Part shown: positions 1-7,229 of the stretch, piece by piece
Layout: each line of letters begins with the position of its first letter
Position numbering within the stretch: the first letter of the stretch is position 1
NCBI GenBank assembly: GCA_041581055.1
Contig: JBFGCT010000063.1
Coordinates: 1 to 19,744 of the forward strand
Length of the DNA: 19,744 nucleotides
From: JBFGCT01 sp041581055
GTDB lineage: Bacteria; Actinomycetota; Acidimicrobiia; Acidimicrobiales; Ilumatobacteraceae
Direction: 5' to 3'
The notes under the pieces: model-generated
The model's database searches: none
Told to the model about the DNA's origin: nothing
What the model saw: only the letters and a program-made list of their open reading frames with translations
Program-made: the position numbers and the translations under genes

Positions 1-1
1 C

Positions 2-355
2 CACCACATCGTCCACCGCGCCGACCACGGCCCGACCAACGACGACAACCTCGTCCTGCTCTGCCACCGCCACCACCAACTCACCCACCAACCAGGCTGG
101 ACCATCACCGGCACCGGCGCCCAACTCCGAGTGTCCAACCCCGACGGATCCACCGAGATCAGCCGACCACCCGGAACCGGGCCGCCCACAGCCGACACAC
201 CCCGAGCCGGCGAGGCCGGGCGCGAGGTGCCAGCCGACCACGCACCCGATCACCCCGACCACGCACCCGGCCACGCACCCGGCCACGAACCCGACACCGC
301 CGACGACGGGGCCCCGCCATGGCGACTGCGACACGAACAGCTCACCCTCGCCTGA
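2..355 (+). CDS. HNH endonuclease, C-terminal part (probable DUF222/13E12 type), 5' truncated
   Basis: The reading frame is open from base 2, so the gene begins before the window and only its last 117 codons are present. The first residues form an HNH nuclease core: HHIVHRADHGPT, then N in DDNLVLLC, then CHRHH and a further His. This fits the His-Asn-His metal-binding fold of the HNH domain found at the C-terminus of actinobacterial DUF222 (REP13E12-like) proteins. That family assignment is inference, because the DUF222 part lies outside the window. After the HNH core (about residue 45) comes a low-complexity tail rich in Pro, His, Asp and Gly, built on a degenerate 12-bp repeat. A GTG at 131 could be read as a separate start, but the continuous upstream frame argues against it. 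The DNA-cleavage role is inferred from the fold; the biological role of these multicopy proteins is not established. Confidence 0.85.
   Translation, partial: HHIVHRADHGPTNDDNLVLLCHRHHQLTHQPGWTITGTGAQLRVSNPDGSTEISRPPGTGPPTADTPRAGEAGREVPADHAPDHPDHAPGHAPGHEPDTADDGAPPWRLRHEQLTLA
239..295 (+). repeat. Degenerate 12-bp tandem repeat coding a His/Pro tail
   Basis: Copies of a cacgcacccggc-like unit lie at 239-250, 260-271, 272-283 and 284-295, with a 9-base partial unit between the first two. They encode the repeated peptide H-A-P-G/D in the tail of the HNH protein. The 260-271 and 272-283 copies are identical, which suggests local slippage or duplication. The encoded tail is probably disordered. 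Confidence 0.7.
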
Positions 356-496
356 GCCCGGGTGCCCGCCGTTGGTCGGCCACCGTCCGACCCGCCCTGC
401 GCCGACCCTGGCCGGCGCGTTGGGGGCCGAGCGTTGTGGCCGCGACATGGCGCGGCTCTGCCTCAAGGACGGCTGGCGGAGGCCGATGACACTGCT

Positions 497-2317
497 GTGG
501 CCAATCTCCGTCCGTCGCTGGACAACCTGAATCAGCTGCTCGAACCACTCGACGACGGTGAGCTCGCCGCAATCCGGGCCCTGTCGACGCTCGACGACGG
601 CTGGACCGTGTATGTCAAAGCGCGCGTCGGGCACGACGTGCCGTGCGCCATCGCCGTGCACGATCTCGCCGGCGTGTGCGTCATCGAGGTCAAGAGTTGG
701 CGGCGCGGCGCCTACCGCCAGAACGCACAGGGCGGCGTCGAGCGCCGCGACAACCTGGGCGGGTGGCACCGGTCGCCAGAGCGGCCCCGGTTCCAGGCCG
801 ACCGCTACCGCAGGACGATCTACGACCAGTTCTTCGCCCTGCCGAGCGACGGCCCCGACACCACCGAGGCGATTCGAGCGGTCGTCGTGCTCCCCGACTT
901 CTCGAACGTCGAGGCGGTCGAGCTGCTGTCGCACCCGTCGGTGACCGACCGGGAACGCAAGATCGCTGTCTGGGGCGGCGACGGGCTGCGCGACCAACTC
1001 GACCAGATCGTGCGTGGCAACGGCTGCGCCCATCCGCGCCCGGAGTCGATCCTTCGGCTGCGGGCCCACCTGCTCACATCGGAGGTGACGACGCCGCCGG
1101 CGGCGCCGGTCACGCTCAGCCCGGCCGCCGCCGACGTCGCGCGGAACCCGACCGGCGCCCGCATCCGGCGGGTGCGCGGGCCGGCGGGAAGCGGGAAGTC
1201 GTTCGGACTGGCGGCGCGCGCGGCGCGGCTGGCGGCCGAGGGCAGGCGGGTGCTCGTCCTGTCGTTCAACGTGACGCTCGCCAGCCACCTGAGCTCGCTG
1301 GCGTCCGCTCGCTGCCGCGAGTACGGGGCGAACCCGACGCTGGTGACGTGCTCGAACTTCCACACGTTCTGCACGCGGGTCGTGCAGGACGCCGAGCTGC
1401 TCGGGATGGAGCTTTCGGCGCCACGCGGCCGGCCGTGGGCCGAGGCGATCGTCGCCAAGGCGAAGCAGGCGTTCGCCGCCGGGTTCGACCGCCGGTTCGA
1501 CGCGATCCTCGTCGACGAGGGCCAGGACTTCGCCCTCGAGTGGTGGAACCTGTTGCGCCACCACGCCCTTCGCCGGGATGGCGAGATGCTGCTCGTCATC
1601 GACCCGACCCAGGATCTCTACGGCCGGGCGACCTGGGCCGACGAGCAGCAGATGGCCGGCGCCGGGTTCGACGGACCGTGGACCGACCTCGGCGGCTCCT
1701 ACCGGATGCCGGGCGATCTGGTCGGGCCGGCCAACCAGTTCGCGACCGGCCACCTCGGCGGCGCCAGGTTGTCGGCCGACGTGCCGGCCGACCGACGCGA
1801 GGTCGTCGGCTCGCTCGGCGGCTCGATCCGCCGGTGGCGCAACGTCGAGCGCGTCGGCGACATCGGCATCGAGGTCGGCCGCGAGGTCGTCCGGCTCCTG
1901 CGCGAGCACCCGACACTGTCGCCGCGTGACGTGGCGTTCCTGTGCGAGTACCACCACGACGGGGTCGCGGCCGTGGCCGAGATCGAGGCCGCCGGCTTCG
2001 CCGTCCATCACATCTTCAGCCGGAACCCCGACGACGCCCGCCGCCGGCGGAAGTACCGGTTCTGGCCGGACGCGGACGGCGTCAAGGGGTCGACCGTGCA
2101 CAGCTTCAAGGGGTGGCAGACGCCGGCGCTCGTGATGGGCGTCGGCGTCGAGGAGCGTTCGAAGCGCATCGCGTACGTCGCCATGACGCGCGTCAAGGCG
2201 TACGGCGACGGCCGCCCGTCGTTCCTGTCGGTGATCAACGCCGATCCGAGCCTCGCCGACTCGAAGTTCGCGTTCGAGGTCTGGGCGCCGCCACAGGCCG
2301 CGCTGCGCGTCGGCTGA
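497..2317 (+). CDS. NERD domain-containing SF1 (UvrD/Rep-like) DNA helicase
   Basis: This 606-residue protein joins an N-terminal nuclease-related domain (NERD, about residues 15-130, with EVKSW at 64-68) to a superfamily 1 helicase. The helicase motifs appear in order: Walker A GPAGSGKS (228-235), Walker B DEGQDF (340-345), the VIDPTQD motif, a GSYRMP segment, the HSFKGWQ motif, and VAMTRVK (561-567) near the C-terminus. This is ATP-driven DNA unwinding machinery, probably for DNA repair or defence. The frame is open back to a GTG at 362, but GTG 497 gives the start MANLRPSLDNLNQ, which resembles the usual family N-terminus (M-A-x-L-x-P-S-L). A GGAGG at 478-482 precedes it, at a rather long 14-nt spacing. 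The NERD Asp that normally sits 14 residues before the E of ExK appears to be Cys here, so nuclease activity is doubtful. The gene converges with the P450 gene downstream. Confidence 0.88.
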   Translation: MANLRPSLDNLNQLLEPLDDGELAAIRALSTLDDGWTVYVKARVGHDVPCAIAVHDLAGVCVIEVKSWRRGAYRQNAQGGVERRDNLGGWHRSPERPRFQADRYRRTIYDQFFALPSDGPDTTEAIRAVVVLPDFSNVEAVELLSHPSVTDRERKIAVWGGDGLRDQLDQIVRGNGCAHPRPESILRLRAHLLTSEVTTPPAAPVTLSPAAADVARNPTGARIRRVRGPAGSGKSFGLAARAARLAAEGRRVLVLSFNVTLASHLSSLASARCREYGANPTLVTCSNFHTFCTRVVQDAELLGMELSAPRGRPWAEAIVAKAKQAFAAGFDRRFDAILVDEGQDFALEWWNLLRHHALRRDGEMLLVIDPTQDLYGRATWADEQQMAGAGFDGPWTDLGGSYRMPGDLVGPANQFATGHLGGARLSADVPADRREVVGSLGGSIRRWRNVERVGDIGIEVGREVVRLLREHPTLSPRDVAFLCEYHHDGVAAVAEIEAAGFAVHHIFSRNPDDARRRRKYRFWPDADGVKGSTVHSFKGWQTPALVMGVGVEERSKRIAYVAMTRVKAYGDGRPSFLSVINADPSLADSKFAFEVWAPPQAALRVG

Positions 2318-2330
2318 CGCCTCGCCGCCC

Positions 2331-2347
2331 CCGGCCCGAGGGGCCGG
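2331..2347. terminator. GC hairpin between convergent helicase and P450 genes
   Basis: A 7-bp perfect inverted repeat, CCGGCCC (2331-2337) and GGGCCGG (2341-2347), has a GAG loop. It fills the 33-bp gap between two convergent stop codons. There is no U tract on either strand, which is common for actinobacterial terminators. It could act in both directions. Termination is inferred from position and symmetry only. Confidence 0.5.
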
Positions 2348-2350
2348 TGC

Positions 2351-3571
2351 TCACGGGTCGCGAGCGGTGAACGCCAGCGGCAGCGACGCGATGTCGTAGA
2401 TGCCGATCGGGCTGCCCCACCCGATCTCCCCGTCGAGGCGGAGGTCGCGCATCCGGGGCGCGAGGAAGCCGAACGCCTCGTCGAGCTCGGCCCACGCCAG
2501 CCCGGCGCCGAGGCAGTAGTGGGGCCCGGCGCCGAAGCTCAGCGAGCGCTCCTTGCCGCGTGCCGCGGTGATGTCGAACTCGCCGGGGGCGGCGTCGTCG
2601 GGGGCCTCGCGGTTCGCGGTCGACGCGCAGACGAAGACGACGGTCCCGACGGGAAACACGAGGTCGCGGTAGACCACCTCCTCGCGGACGATCCGGGCGG
2701 TGAACGGGCTGACCGGCTCGAACCGCAGCACCTCGTCGGCGGCGGCGCCGGCGAGCGACGGGTCGTCGCCGAGCGCCCGCCACTGCTCCGGGTGGGCGGC
2801 GAACAGCCGCAGGCCGTGAGCGAGCTGGTTCTCGGTCGTGTCGATCCCGCCGCCGAGCATGCCGATCACGAGGCTGACGACGTCGTCGGGGGCGAGGCGG
2901 TCGCCGTCGACCTCGACGGCGAGGAGCTCGGAAACCAGGTCGTCGCGCGGCGTTCGGAGGTGGTCGGCGACGAGCTGTTCGACATACGCCTCGAACGCCG
3001 CGGTCCCATCCTCGATCTCGGCTCGGCGGGTCTGGAGGGCGATCACGTCGAGGCGGGCCTGGAGGATCGCCGAGTACTCCCGCAGCAGCGGCGCGTCCTC
3101 GATCGGCGCCCCGACGTTGAGCGCGATCATCCGCGCCGGGACCGGGCGGCAGATCGTCGCCATCGCCTCACATCGGCCGACCTCGCCGCGGCGGTCCCAC
3201 AGCTCGGCGAGTTGCTCGCGCATCGCCGGTCGCCAGCGGTCGGCCGCCCGCGGCGTGAACGACCGGGTCACGAGGCGGCGAAGGCGCTTGTGATCGTCAC
3301 CGCTGCGGCCGAGCAGCCCACGCGCCATCACCCGGTGGATCGGACCGTCGGTGATCCCCATCAACCCGAGCAGCGCCGCCCCCGGGAACTCGAGCGCCGG
3401 ACTCCTCAGGAAGAACTCGGCCGCCTCGCGTTCGAGCACCGACACGCCGGTGTCGTTGCGGGCGAGCCACGACGCCGCCCGGGCCTCGCCGAGCGTCCGG
3501 TGGAGCCGGTCGCCGTACATGCCCGGTCGCAGCAGGTCGAGACGCGGCAGCTCGGCCTCGTCGACCCTCAC
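2351..3571 (-). CDS. Cytochrome P450
   Basis: This 406-residue protein has the normal length for a soluble bacterial P450. Visible motifs are the I-helix oxygen-activation segment GGIDTT (241-246), the K-helix ExxR (E280 to R283, EVLR) and the heme-binding loop FGAGPHYCLG with Cys353 as the axial thiolate ligand. All catalytic elements are intact, so an active monooxygenase is expected, needing a ferredoxin and reductase encoded elsewhere. Nothing nearby encodes them. The substrate cannot be predicted. The start is GTG at 3571, and no strong Shine-Dalgarno sequence is visible. The gene is divergent from tldD across 104 bp and convergent with the helicase gene. It is not closely similar in sequence to the second P450 in this window. 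Confidence 0.95.
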   Translation of the reverse strand: MRVDEAELPRLDLLRPGMYGDRLHRTLGEARAASWLARNDTGVSVLEREAAEFFLRSPALEFPGAALLGLMGITDGPIHRVMARGLLGRSGDDHKRLRRLVTRSFTPRAADRWRPAMREQLAELWDRRGEVGRCEAMATICRPVPARMIALNVGAPIEDAPLLREYSAILQARLDVIALQTRRAEIEDGTAAFEAYVEQLVADHLRTPRDDLVSELLAVEVDGDRLAPDDVVSLVIGMLGGGIDTTENQLAHGLRLFAAHPEQWRALGDDPSLAGAAADEVLRFEPVSPFTARIVREEVVYRDLVFPVGTVVFVCASTANREAPDDAAPGEFDITAARGKERSLSFGAGPHYCLGAGLAWAELDEAFGFLAPRMRDLRLDGEIGWGSPIGIYDIASLPLAFTARDP

Positions 3572-3661
3572 GGCGTGACCCAGCCCATTCGCCCGACCGT
3601 AACCGTCGGCCGCCGCCCCGGCGGCCTGTTGACCCAGCGGCCAACTGCGGGAGGACGCCTC

Positions 3662-3667
3662 TACGCT
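3662..3667 (+). promoter_or_regulatory. Candidate leaderless -10 box for tldD
   Basis: TACGCT fits the TANNNT consensus of actinobacterial -10 elements and ends 8 nt before the tldD ATG. That puts the expected transcription start at or next to the start codon. The only purine-rich stretch (GGGAGGA, 3649-3655) lies 20 nt upstream, too far to serve as a Shine-Dalgarno site. No good -35 is seen at normal spacing. A leaderless tldD mRNA is an inference. Confidence 0.4.
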
Positions 3668-3675
3668 TTCTCGCC

Positions 3676-5127
3676 ATGACCGATCTCATCATCGAGTCTC
3701 GTGCCGTCGCCGACCGGTTGGTCGCCGCGCTGCCGACCGACGTCGACTACGCGTCGGCGCGCCTCGTCGACGAGCGGTCCGAACACCTCGACGTCCGAAG
3801 GAACCAGCTCGAGCCGATCCACAACGAGTTCGACACCGGCGTCATGATCTCGATCTGGCAGGGCGGCGGGCTCGGGTACGCGGCCACCGCCGACCTGAGC
3901 GAGTCCGGCCTGGCGGCCGCCGTCGAGCGGGCACGGTACTGGGCCGGCCTCACCGCCGGCGCGATGGTGACCACGTCCGCGCCGCCCGACCACCCGACCG
4001 GCGCGTACCGCTCCCCGGTCGAGGTCGACTGGGACACGCTGCCCCTCGACGACCGGCTCGATCTGCTCCACCAGCAGTCGCGCCTGCTGGGCATCGACGA
4101 CCGCATCGTCGACTGGGGCGCGTCGCTCGTGCGGCGCGATGTCGACCAGCTGCTCGTCACCTCCGGCGGCGGCCGCGTGGAACAACGGTTCCGGTTCGTC
4201 TACCCCGGGCTGCGGGCGACGGCCAACGAGGGCACGAACACCCAGATCCGCAGGTTCGGGGCGACGGCGTTCTGCGGACAGGGCGGCGCCGAGGTGCTCG
4301 GCCGCTACGGCTTCGGTGACGCCGCGTCGCGCGTCGCCGAGCAGGCCCTCGAGCTCCTGGCCGCCCCCAACTGCCCCAGCGGCACGATGGACCTACTGCT
4401 CGCCCCCGACCAGATGGTGCTCCAGATCCACGAGTCGATCGGCCACCCGCTCGAGCTCGACCGCATCCTCGGCGACGAGCGCAACTACGCGGGGACGAGT
4501 TTCGTCACCCCGGACATGTTCGGCACCTTCCGCTACGGCTCCGAACTGCTCAACGTGACGTTCGACCCGACCGTGCCCGGCCAACTCGCGAGCTACGGCT
4601 TCGACGACGACGGGACGCCCGCCGAGCGCCAGCACCTCATCCGCGACGGCATCCTCCTCCGCGGCCTCGGCGGCGCGGTGTCCCAGGCGCGCAGCGGGAT
4701 CGACGGTGTCGCCAACTCCCGCGCCTCGTCGTGGAACCGGCCGCCGATCGACCGCATGGCCAACCTCAACGTCGAGCCGGGCGAGTCGACCGTCGACGAG
4801 CTGATCGCGTCGATCGAGGACGGCGTCTACCTCCACACGAACAACTCGTGGTCGATCGACGACAGCCGCAACAAGTTCCAGTTCAACTGCGAGTACGGCC
4901 AACGGATCGAGAACGGCGAGATCGTCGGCACGGTCCGCAACCCTGGATACCGGGGCGTCTCCCAGAGCTTCTGGAACAACCTGACCGGCGTCGCCGACGC
5001 GAACAGCTTCATGGTGATGGGGACGCCGAACTGCGGGAAGGGCGAGCTCAACCAGATGATCGGCACGGGCCACGCCGCGCCGGCGTGCCTGTTCAGCGGC
5101 GTCGAGGTCTTCGGGGGCGAGGAGTGA
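3676..5127 (+). CDS. tldD: TldD metalloprotease subunit (TldD/PmbA family, U62)
   Basis: This 483-residue protein carries the TldD zinc-protease signature HESIGH (252-257), matching HExxxH, followed by the conserved ELDRILGDE. In characterised systems TldD pairs with TldE to form a heterodimer that degrades unfolded peptides threaded into its cavity. The pair has been linked to antitoxin turnover and to maturation of some RiPP peptides such as microcin B17. TldD holds the metal-dependent active site. The next gene is the partner tldE, and their codons overlap as GTGA, so the two subunits should be translationally coupled. The length is typical for TldD and the gene looks intact. No RiPP precursor or toxin-antitoxin gene is visible nearby, so the substrate is unknown. 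It is transcribed away from the P450 gene. Confidence 0.95.
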   Translation: MTDLIIESRAVADRLVAALPTDVDYASARLVDERSEHLDVRRNQLEPIHNEFDTGVMISIWQGGGLGYAATADLSESGLAAAVERARYWAGLTAGAMVTTSAPPDHPTGAYRSPVEVDWDTLPLDDRLDLLHQQSRLLGIDDRIVDWGASLVRRDVDQLLVTSGGGRVEQRFRFVYPGLRATANEGTNTQIRRFGATAFCGQGGAEVLGRYGFGDAASRVAEQALELLAAPNCPSGTMDLLLAPDQMVLQIHESIGHPLELDRILGDERNYAGTSFVTPDMFGTFRYGSELLNVTFDPTVPGQLASYGFDDDGTPAERQHLIRDGILLRGLGGAVSQARSGIDGVANSRASSWNRPPIDRMANLNVEPGESTVDELIASIEDGVYLHTNNSWSIDDSRNKFQFNCEYGQRIENGEIVGTVRNPGYRGVSQSFWNNLTGVADANSFMVMGTPNCGKGELNQMIGTGHAAPACLFSGVEVFGGEE

Positions 5128-6500
5128 GCGCCACCGGCGTCCTCCCCGCCACCGCCCCGGCCGGGGCCGGAGGAGACCAGGCCTACTTCGACGAGTTGGT
5201 CAGCGCCGCCACCGGCCGGCTGGTGGGTGACGAGGTGCTGCTCGCCGGCGTCGCCGGCGAGCGGACCGACTTCATCCGCTTCAACCGCGGCGACGTTCGC
5301 CAGGCCGGCTCGGTCGACCAACGGCGGCTGAGCATCGACCTGATCGAGGGTCGCCGCCACGTCGGCGGGACGATCCAGCTCACCGGCGAGGCCACGGTCG
5401 ACGAGCCCCGGCTCGCCGGCCTGATCAGCCAGCTCCGCGAGCAGCGGCGCCTGGTCGCCGACGACCCGTACCTGCTCTACAACACCGAGCCCGAGTCGTC
5501 CGAACGCAACGCGCGGGGCGAGATCCCGGCGCCCGAGGCGGCGCTGGCCGACATCCGCGCCGCCGGACGCGGCCGCGACCTCGTCGGCATCTACGCGGCC
5601 GGCGAGACCTACAACGGGTTCGCCAACTCCCTCGGCCAGCGCAACTGGTTCCAGTCGGCGACGTTCAACCTCGACTGGTGCTTCTATCTGCGCGCCGACA
5701 AGGCGGCCAAGAACCTGTACGCCGGATTCCGTTGGGACGACGACGCGTTCGCCCGCAAGATCGCCCTGTCCGGCCAGCAGCTCGCCGCGCTCGAGCACGA
5801 TCCGATCGACCTGTCGCCCGGCGAGTACCGCACGTACCTCGCGCCGCGGGCGATGGAGGAGCTCGTGATGCTGCTCGCCTACTACGGCGCCTTCGGCCGG
5901 CGCGCCCACGAGACCCGCCAGACCCCGCTGCTGCGAATGATCGCCGACGACGCGACGCTGTCACCGCTGATCACGATCGCCGAGAACACCGCCGGCGGCG
6001 TGGCGGCGAACTTCCAGTCGGCCGGGTTCGTCCGGCCCGACGAGGTGCCGCTGGTCGTCGCCGGCGGGTACTCCAACACGCTGGTCTCGCCGCGATCGGC
6101 CCAGGAGTACGGCGTGCCGACCAACGGGGCCGCCGACGACGAGATCCCCAAGTCGCTGGCGCTCGCGCCGGGCGACCTGCCGGCCGCGGCCGCCGGCGAG
6201 GCGCTCGGCAGCGGCCTGTTCGTCGGCAACCTGTGGTACACCAACCTGTCCGACCGCGCCGCCTGCCGGGCGACCGGGATGACCAGGTTCGCCACGTTCT
6301 GGGTCGACGGCGGCGAGATCGTGGCGCCGGTCAACGTGTTGCGCTTCGACGACACCGCCTTCCACCTGCTCGGCGACAAACTCGTCGGCCTCACCGACGA
6401 GGCCGAGTTGCTGCTCGACACGTCGACGTACCTCGAGCGCTCGACGATGAGCAGCCGTCTGCCCGGCGCCCTCGTCGACGGCATGCGCTTCGTGCTCTGA
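5124..6500 (+). CDS. tldE: TldE/PmbA non-catalytic partner subunit
   Basis: This 458-residue protein belongs to the same TldD/PmbA superfamily as the gene before it but has no HExxxH motif, as expected for the TldE subunit. Segments such as GIYAAGETYNGFANSLGQ, TFNLDWCFYLR and IAENTAGGVAANF are consistent with this family. The C-terminal part has a GLFVGNLWYTN stretch similar to the strands that shape the TldDE cavity. The start is GTG at 5124, inside the tldD stop region (GTGA, 4-nt overlap), with GGGGGCGAGGA just upstream as ribosome binding site. The frame runs further back inside tldD, but that extension reads as low-complexity Arg-rich shadow sequence. It is expected to form the heterodimeric protease with TldD. 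The gene converges with tetR, 17 bp away. Confidence 0.92.
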   Translation: MSATGVLPATAPAGAGGDQAYFDELVSAATGRLVGDEVLLAGVAGERTDFIRFNRGDVRQAGSVDQRRLSIDLIEGRRHVGGTIQLTGEATVDEPRLAGLISQLREQRRLVADDPYLLYNTEPESSERNARGEIPAPEAALADIRAAGRGRDLVGIYAAGETYNGFANSLGQRNWFQSATFNLDWCFYLRADKAAKNLYAGFRWDDDAFARKIALSGQQLAALEHDPIDLSPGEYRTYLAPRAMEELVMLLAYYGAFGRRAHETRQTPLLRMIADDATLSPLITIAENTAGGVAANFQSAGFVRPDEVPLVVAGGYSNTLVSPRSAQEYGVPTNGAADDEIPKSLALAPGDLPAAAAGEALGSGLFVGNLWYTNLSDRAACRATGMTRFATFWVDGGEIVAPVNVLRFDDTAFHLLGDKLVGLTDEAELLLDTSTYLERSTMSSRLPGALVDGMRFVL

Positions 6501-6517
6501 CCGCGCCGGTGGCTCCG

Positions 6518-7156
6518 TCAGCGGGTGGCGGGGCCGGGATCGGCCGCCCGCGCGCTGCCGCGGGCCCGGACGTCGTCGAACAGCAACCGCAGGCTCCGGG
6601 CGACGAGCTCGCCGGCCTCGCGGCCTGCGATTCCGAACTCCTCGCGCATCCGCAGCCATGTCTGCGATGACACCAGGGTCCGCACGTAGGCGGTGAGCAG
6701 GCGCCGCTCGCCCGGATCGAGGCCGGGGAACGTGCGGTCGATCGCCGTCGCAAACCGCTCGGTCCGCTGCCGTTGGTCGTCGGTGCGATCGGCCGGATCA
6801 GGGTTGACGAGGATCTCGGCCTTGGTGACGTCGGGGAGTTGATCGAACCGCTCGAACACGCCCGGGACGAGCGCGGCGATGTCGTCGGCGGTCTCGATCG
6901 CCAGTTCGGCGACGCCCGTCCCGAGGAGCTCGCCGACATGCGCGGCGAGCCCGTCGAGCAGGGCCGCCCGATCGGGGAAGTAGCGGTAGACGGTGCGCTC
7001 GGACACCTGCGCCTCGTCGGCCAGCCGGCGGACCGAGAGCTCCTCGCCGCGGCCGGCGGCGAGCATCGCCGCCATCGTCTCGAGGATCAGCGCGCGGGTC
7101 TGTTCGCCTTGCGCGTCGCGCAGCGGGCTGCGGTACCGGCGGGTCCTGCTGCTCAT
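6518..7156 (-). CDS. TetR/AcrR-family transcriptional regulator
   Basis: This 212-residue protein is the usual TetR size. The N-terminal DNA-binding domain is clear: a helix LILETMAAML, then the helix-turn-helix LSVRRLADEAQVSERTVYRYF (about 40-60), ending in the family's diagnostic YRYFPDRAALLDGL. The C-terminal domain that would sense a ligand is too divergent to predict an inducer. The frame is open back to 7459, but ATG 7156 gives the standard short basic arm before the HTH, and the longer version would run over the whole intergenic regulatory region. It is divergent from the phosphohistidine-domain gene, and a perfect palindrome lies between them. Repression of both genes is the simplest model. 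Confidence 0.92.
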   Translation of the reverse strand: MSSRTRRYRSPLRDAQGEQTRALILETMAAMLAAGRGEELSVRRLADEAQVSERTVYRYFPDRAALLDGLAAHVGELLGTGVAELAIETADDIAALVPGVFERFDQLPDVTKAEILVNPDPADRTDDQRQRTERFATAIDRTFPGLDPGERRLLTAYVRTLVSSQTWLRMREEFGIAGREAGELVARSLRLLFDDVRARGSARAADPGPATR

Positions 7157-7161
7157 CGTGC

Positions 7162-7191
7162 TTGACAGCGTATCACACTTCAATGCAGACT
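7162..7191 (+). promoter_or_regulatory. Candidate promoter of the PEP mobile-domain gene
   Basis: A consensus -35 TTGACA (7162-7167) is followed after 18 nt by CAGACT (7186-7191), a partial match to the -10 consensus. The predicted transcript would begin near 7198 and include the GGGAG ribosome binding site. The -10 lies inside the palindrome at 7186-7196, an arrangement typical for TetR repression. Confidence 0.45.
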
Positions 7192-7196
7192 GTCTG
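7167..7196 (-). promoter_or_regulatory. Candidate promoter of tetR
   Basis: On the minus strand an extended -10, TGATACGCT, has its core TACGCT at 7172-7167. It lies 18 nt from CAGACA (7196-7191), which matches the GACA part of a -35. The -10 ends 10 nt before the tetR ATG, so the leader would be absent or very short. The -35 falls in the palindrome at 7186-7196, allowing autorepression. Confidence 0.4.
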
Positions 7197-7200
7197 TCAT
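7183..7200. promoter_or_regulatory. Palindromic operator candidate for the TetR regulator
   Basis: CAGAC-T-GTCTG (7186-7196) is a perfect 11-bp palindrome. It is flanked by ATG (7183-7185) and, after one extra base, CAT (7198-7200), so the near-palindrome covers 18 bp. A wider TGACAG (7163-7168) and CTGTCA (7194-7199) inverted pair is also present. It overlaps the predicted -10 of the plus-strand gene and the -35 of tetR. Confidence 0.55.
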
Positions 7201-7218
7201 CAAATACTCGTCGTAGAT

Positions 7219-7223
7219 GGGAG
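7219..7223 (+). promoter_or_regulatory. Ribosome binding site fixing the 7230 start
   Basis: GGGAG lies 6 nt upstream of ATG 7230. It selects that start over the long upstream extension of the same frame, which runs back into the antisense of tetR. Confidence 0.6.
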
Positions 7224-7229
7224 CATGGG

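Noticed and set aside
131..355. A separate 74-residue gene starting at GTG 131
   Set aside because: The frame is open from base 2 and encodes the HNH core upstream, so this is the tail of a truncated gene, not an independent one.
362..496. N-terminal extension of the NERD helicase to GTG 362
   Set aside because: The extra 45 residues are Arg/Pro-rich and unlike the family, whereas GTG 497 begins at a family-like N-terminus. The 141-base stretch 356-496 otherwise shows nothing I recognise.
2519..3679. Plus-strand frame opposite the first P450
   Set aside because: It mirrors the P450 coding strand, has no motifs and no credible start signal, so I treat it as an antisense shadow.
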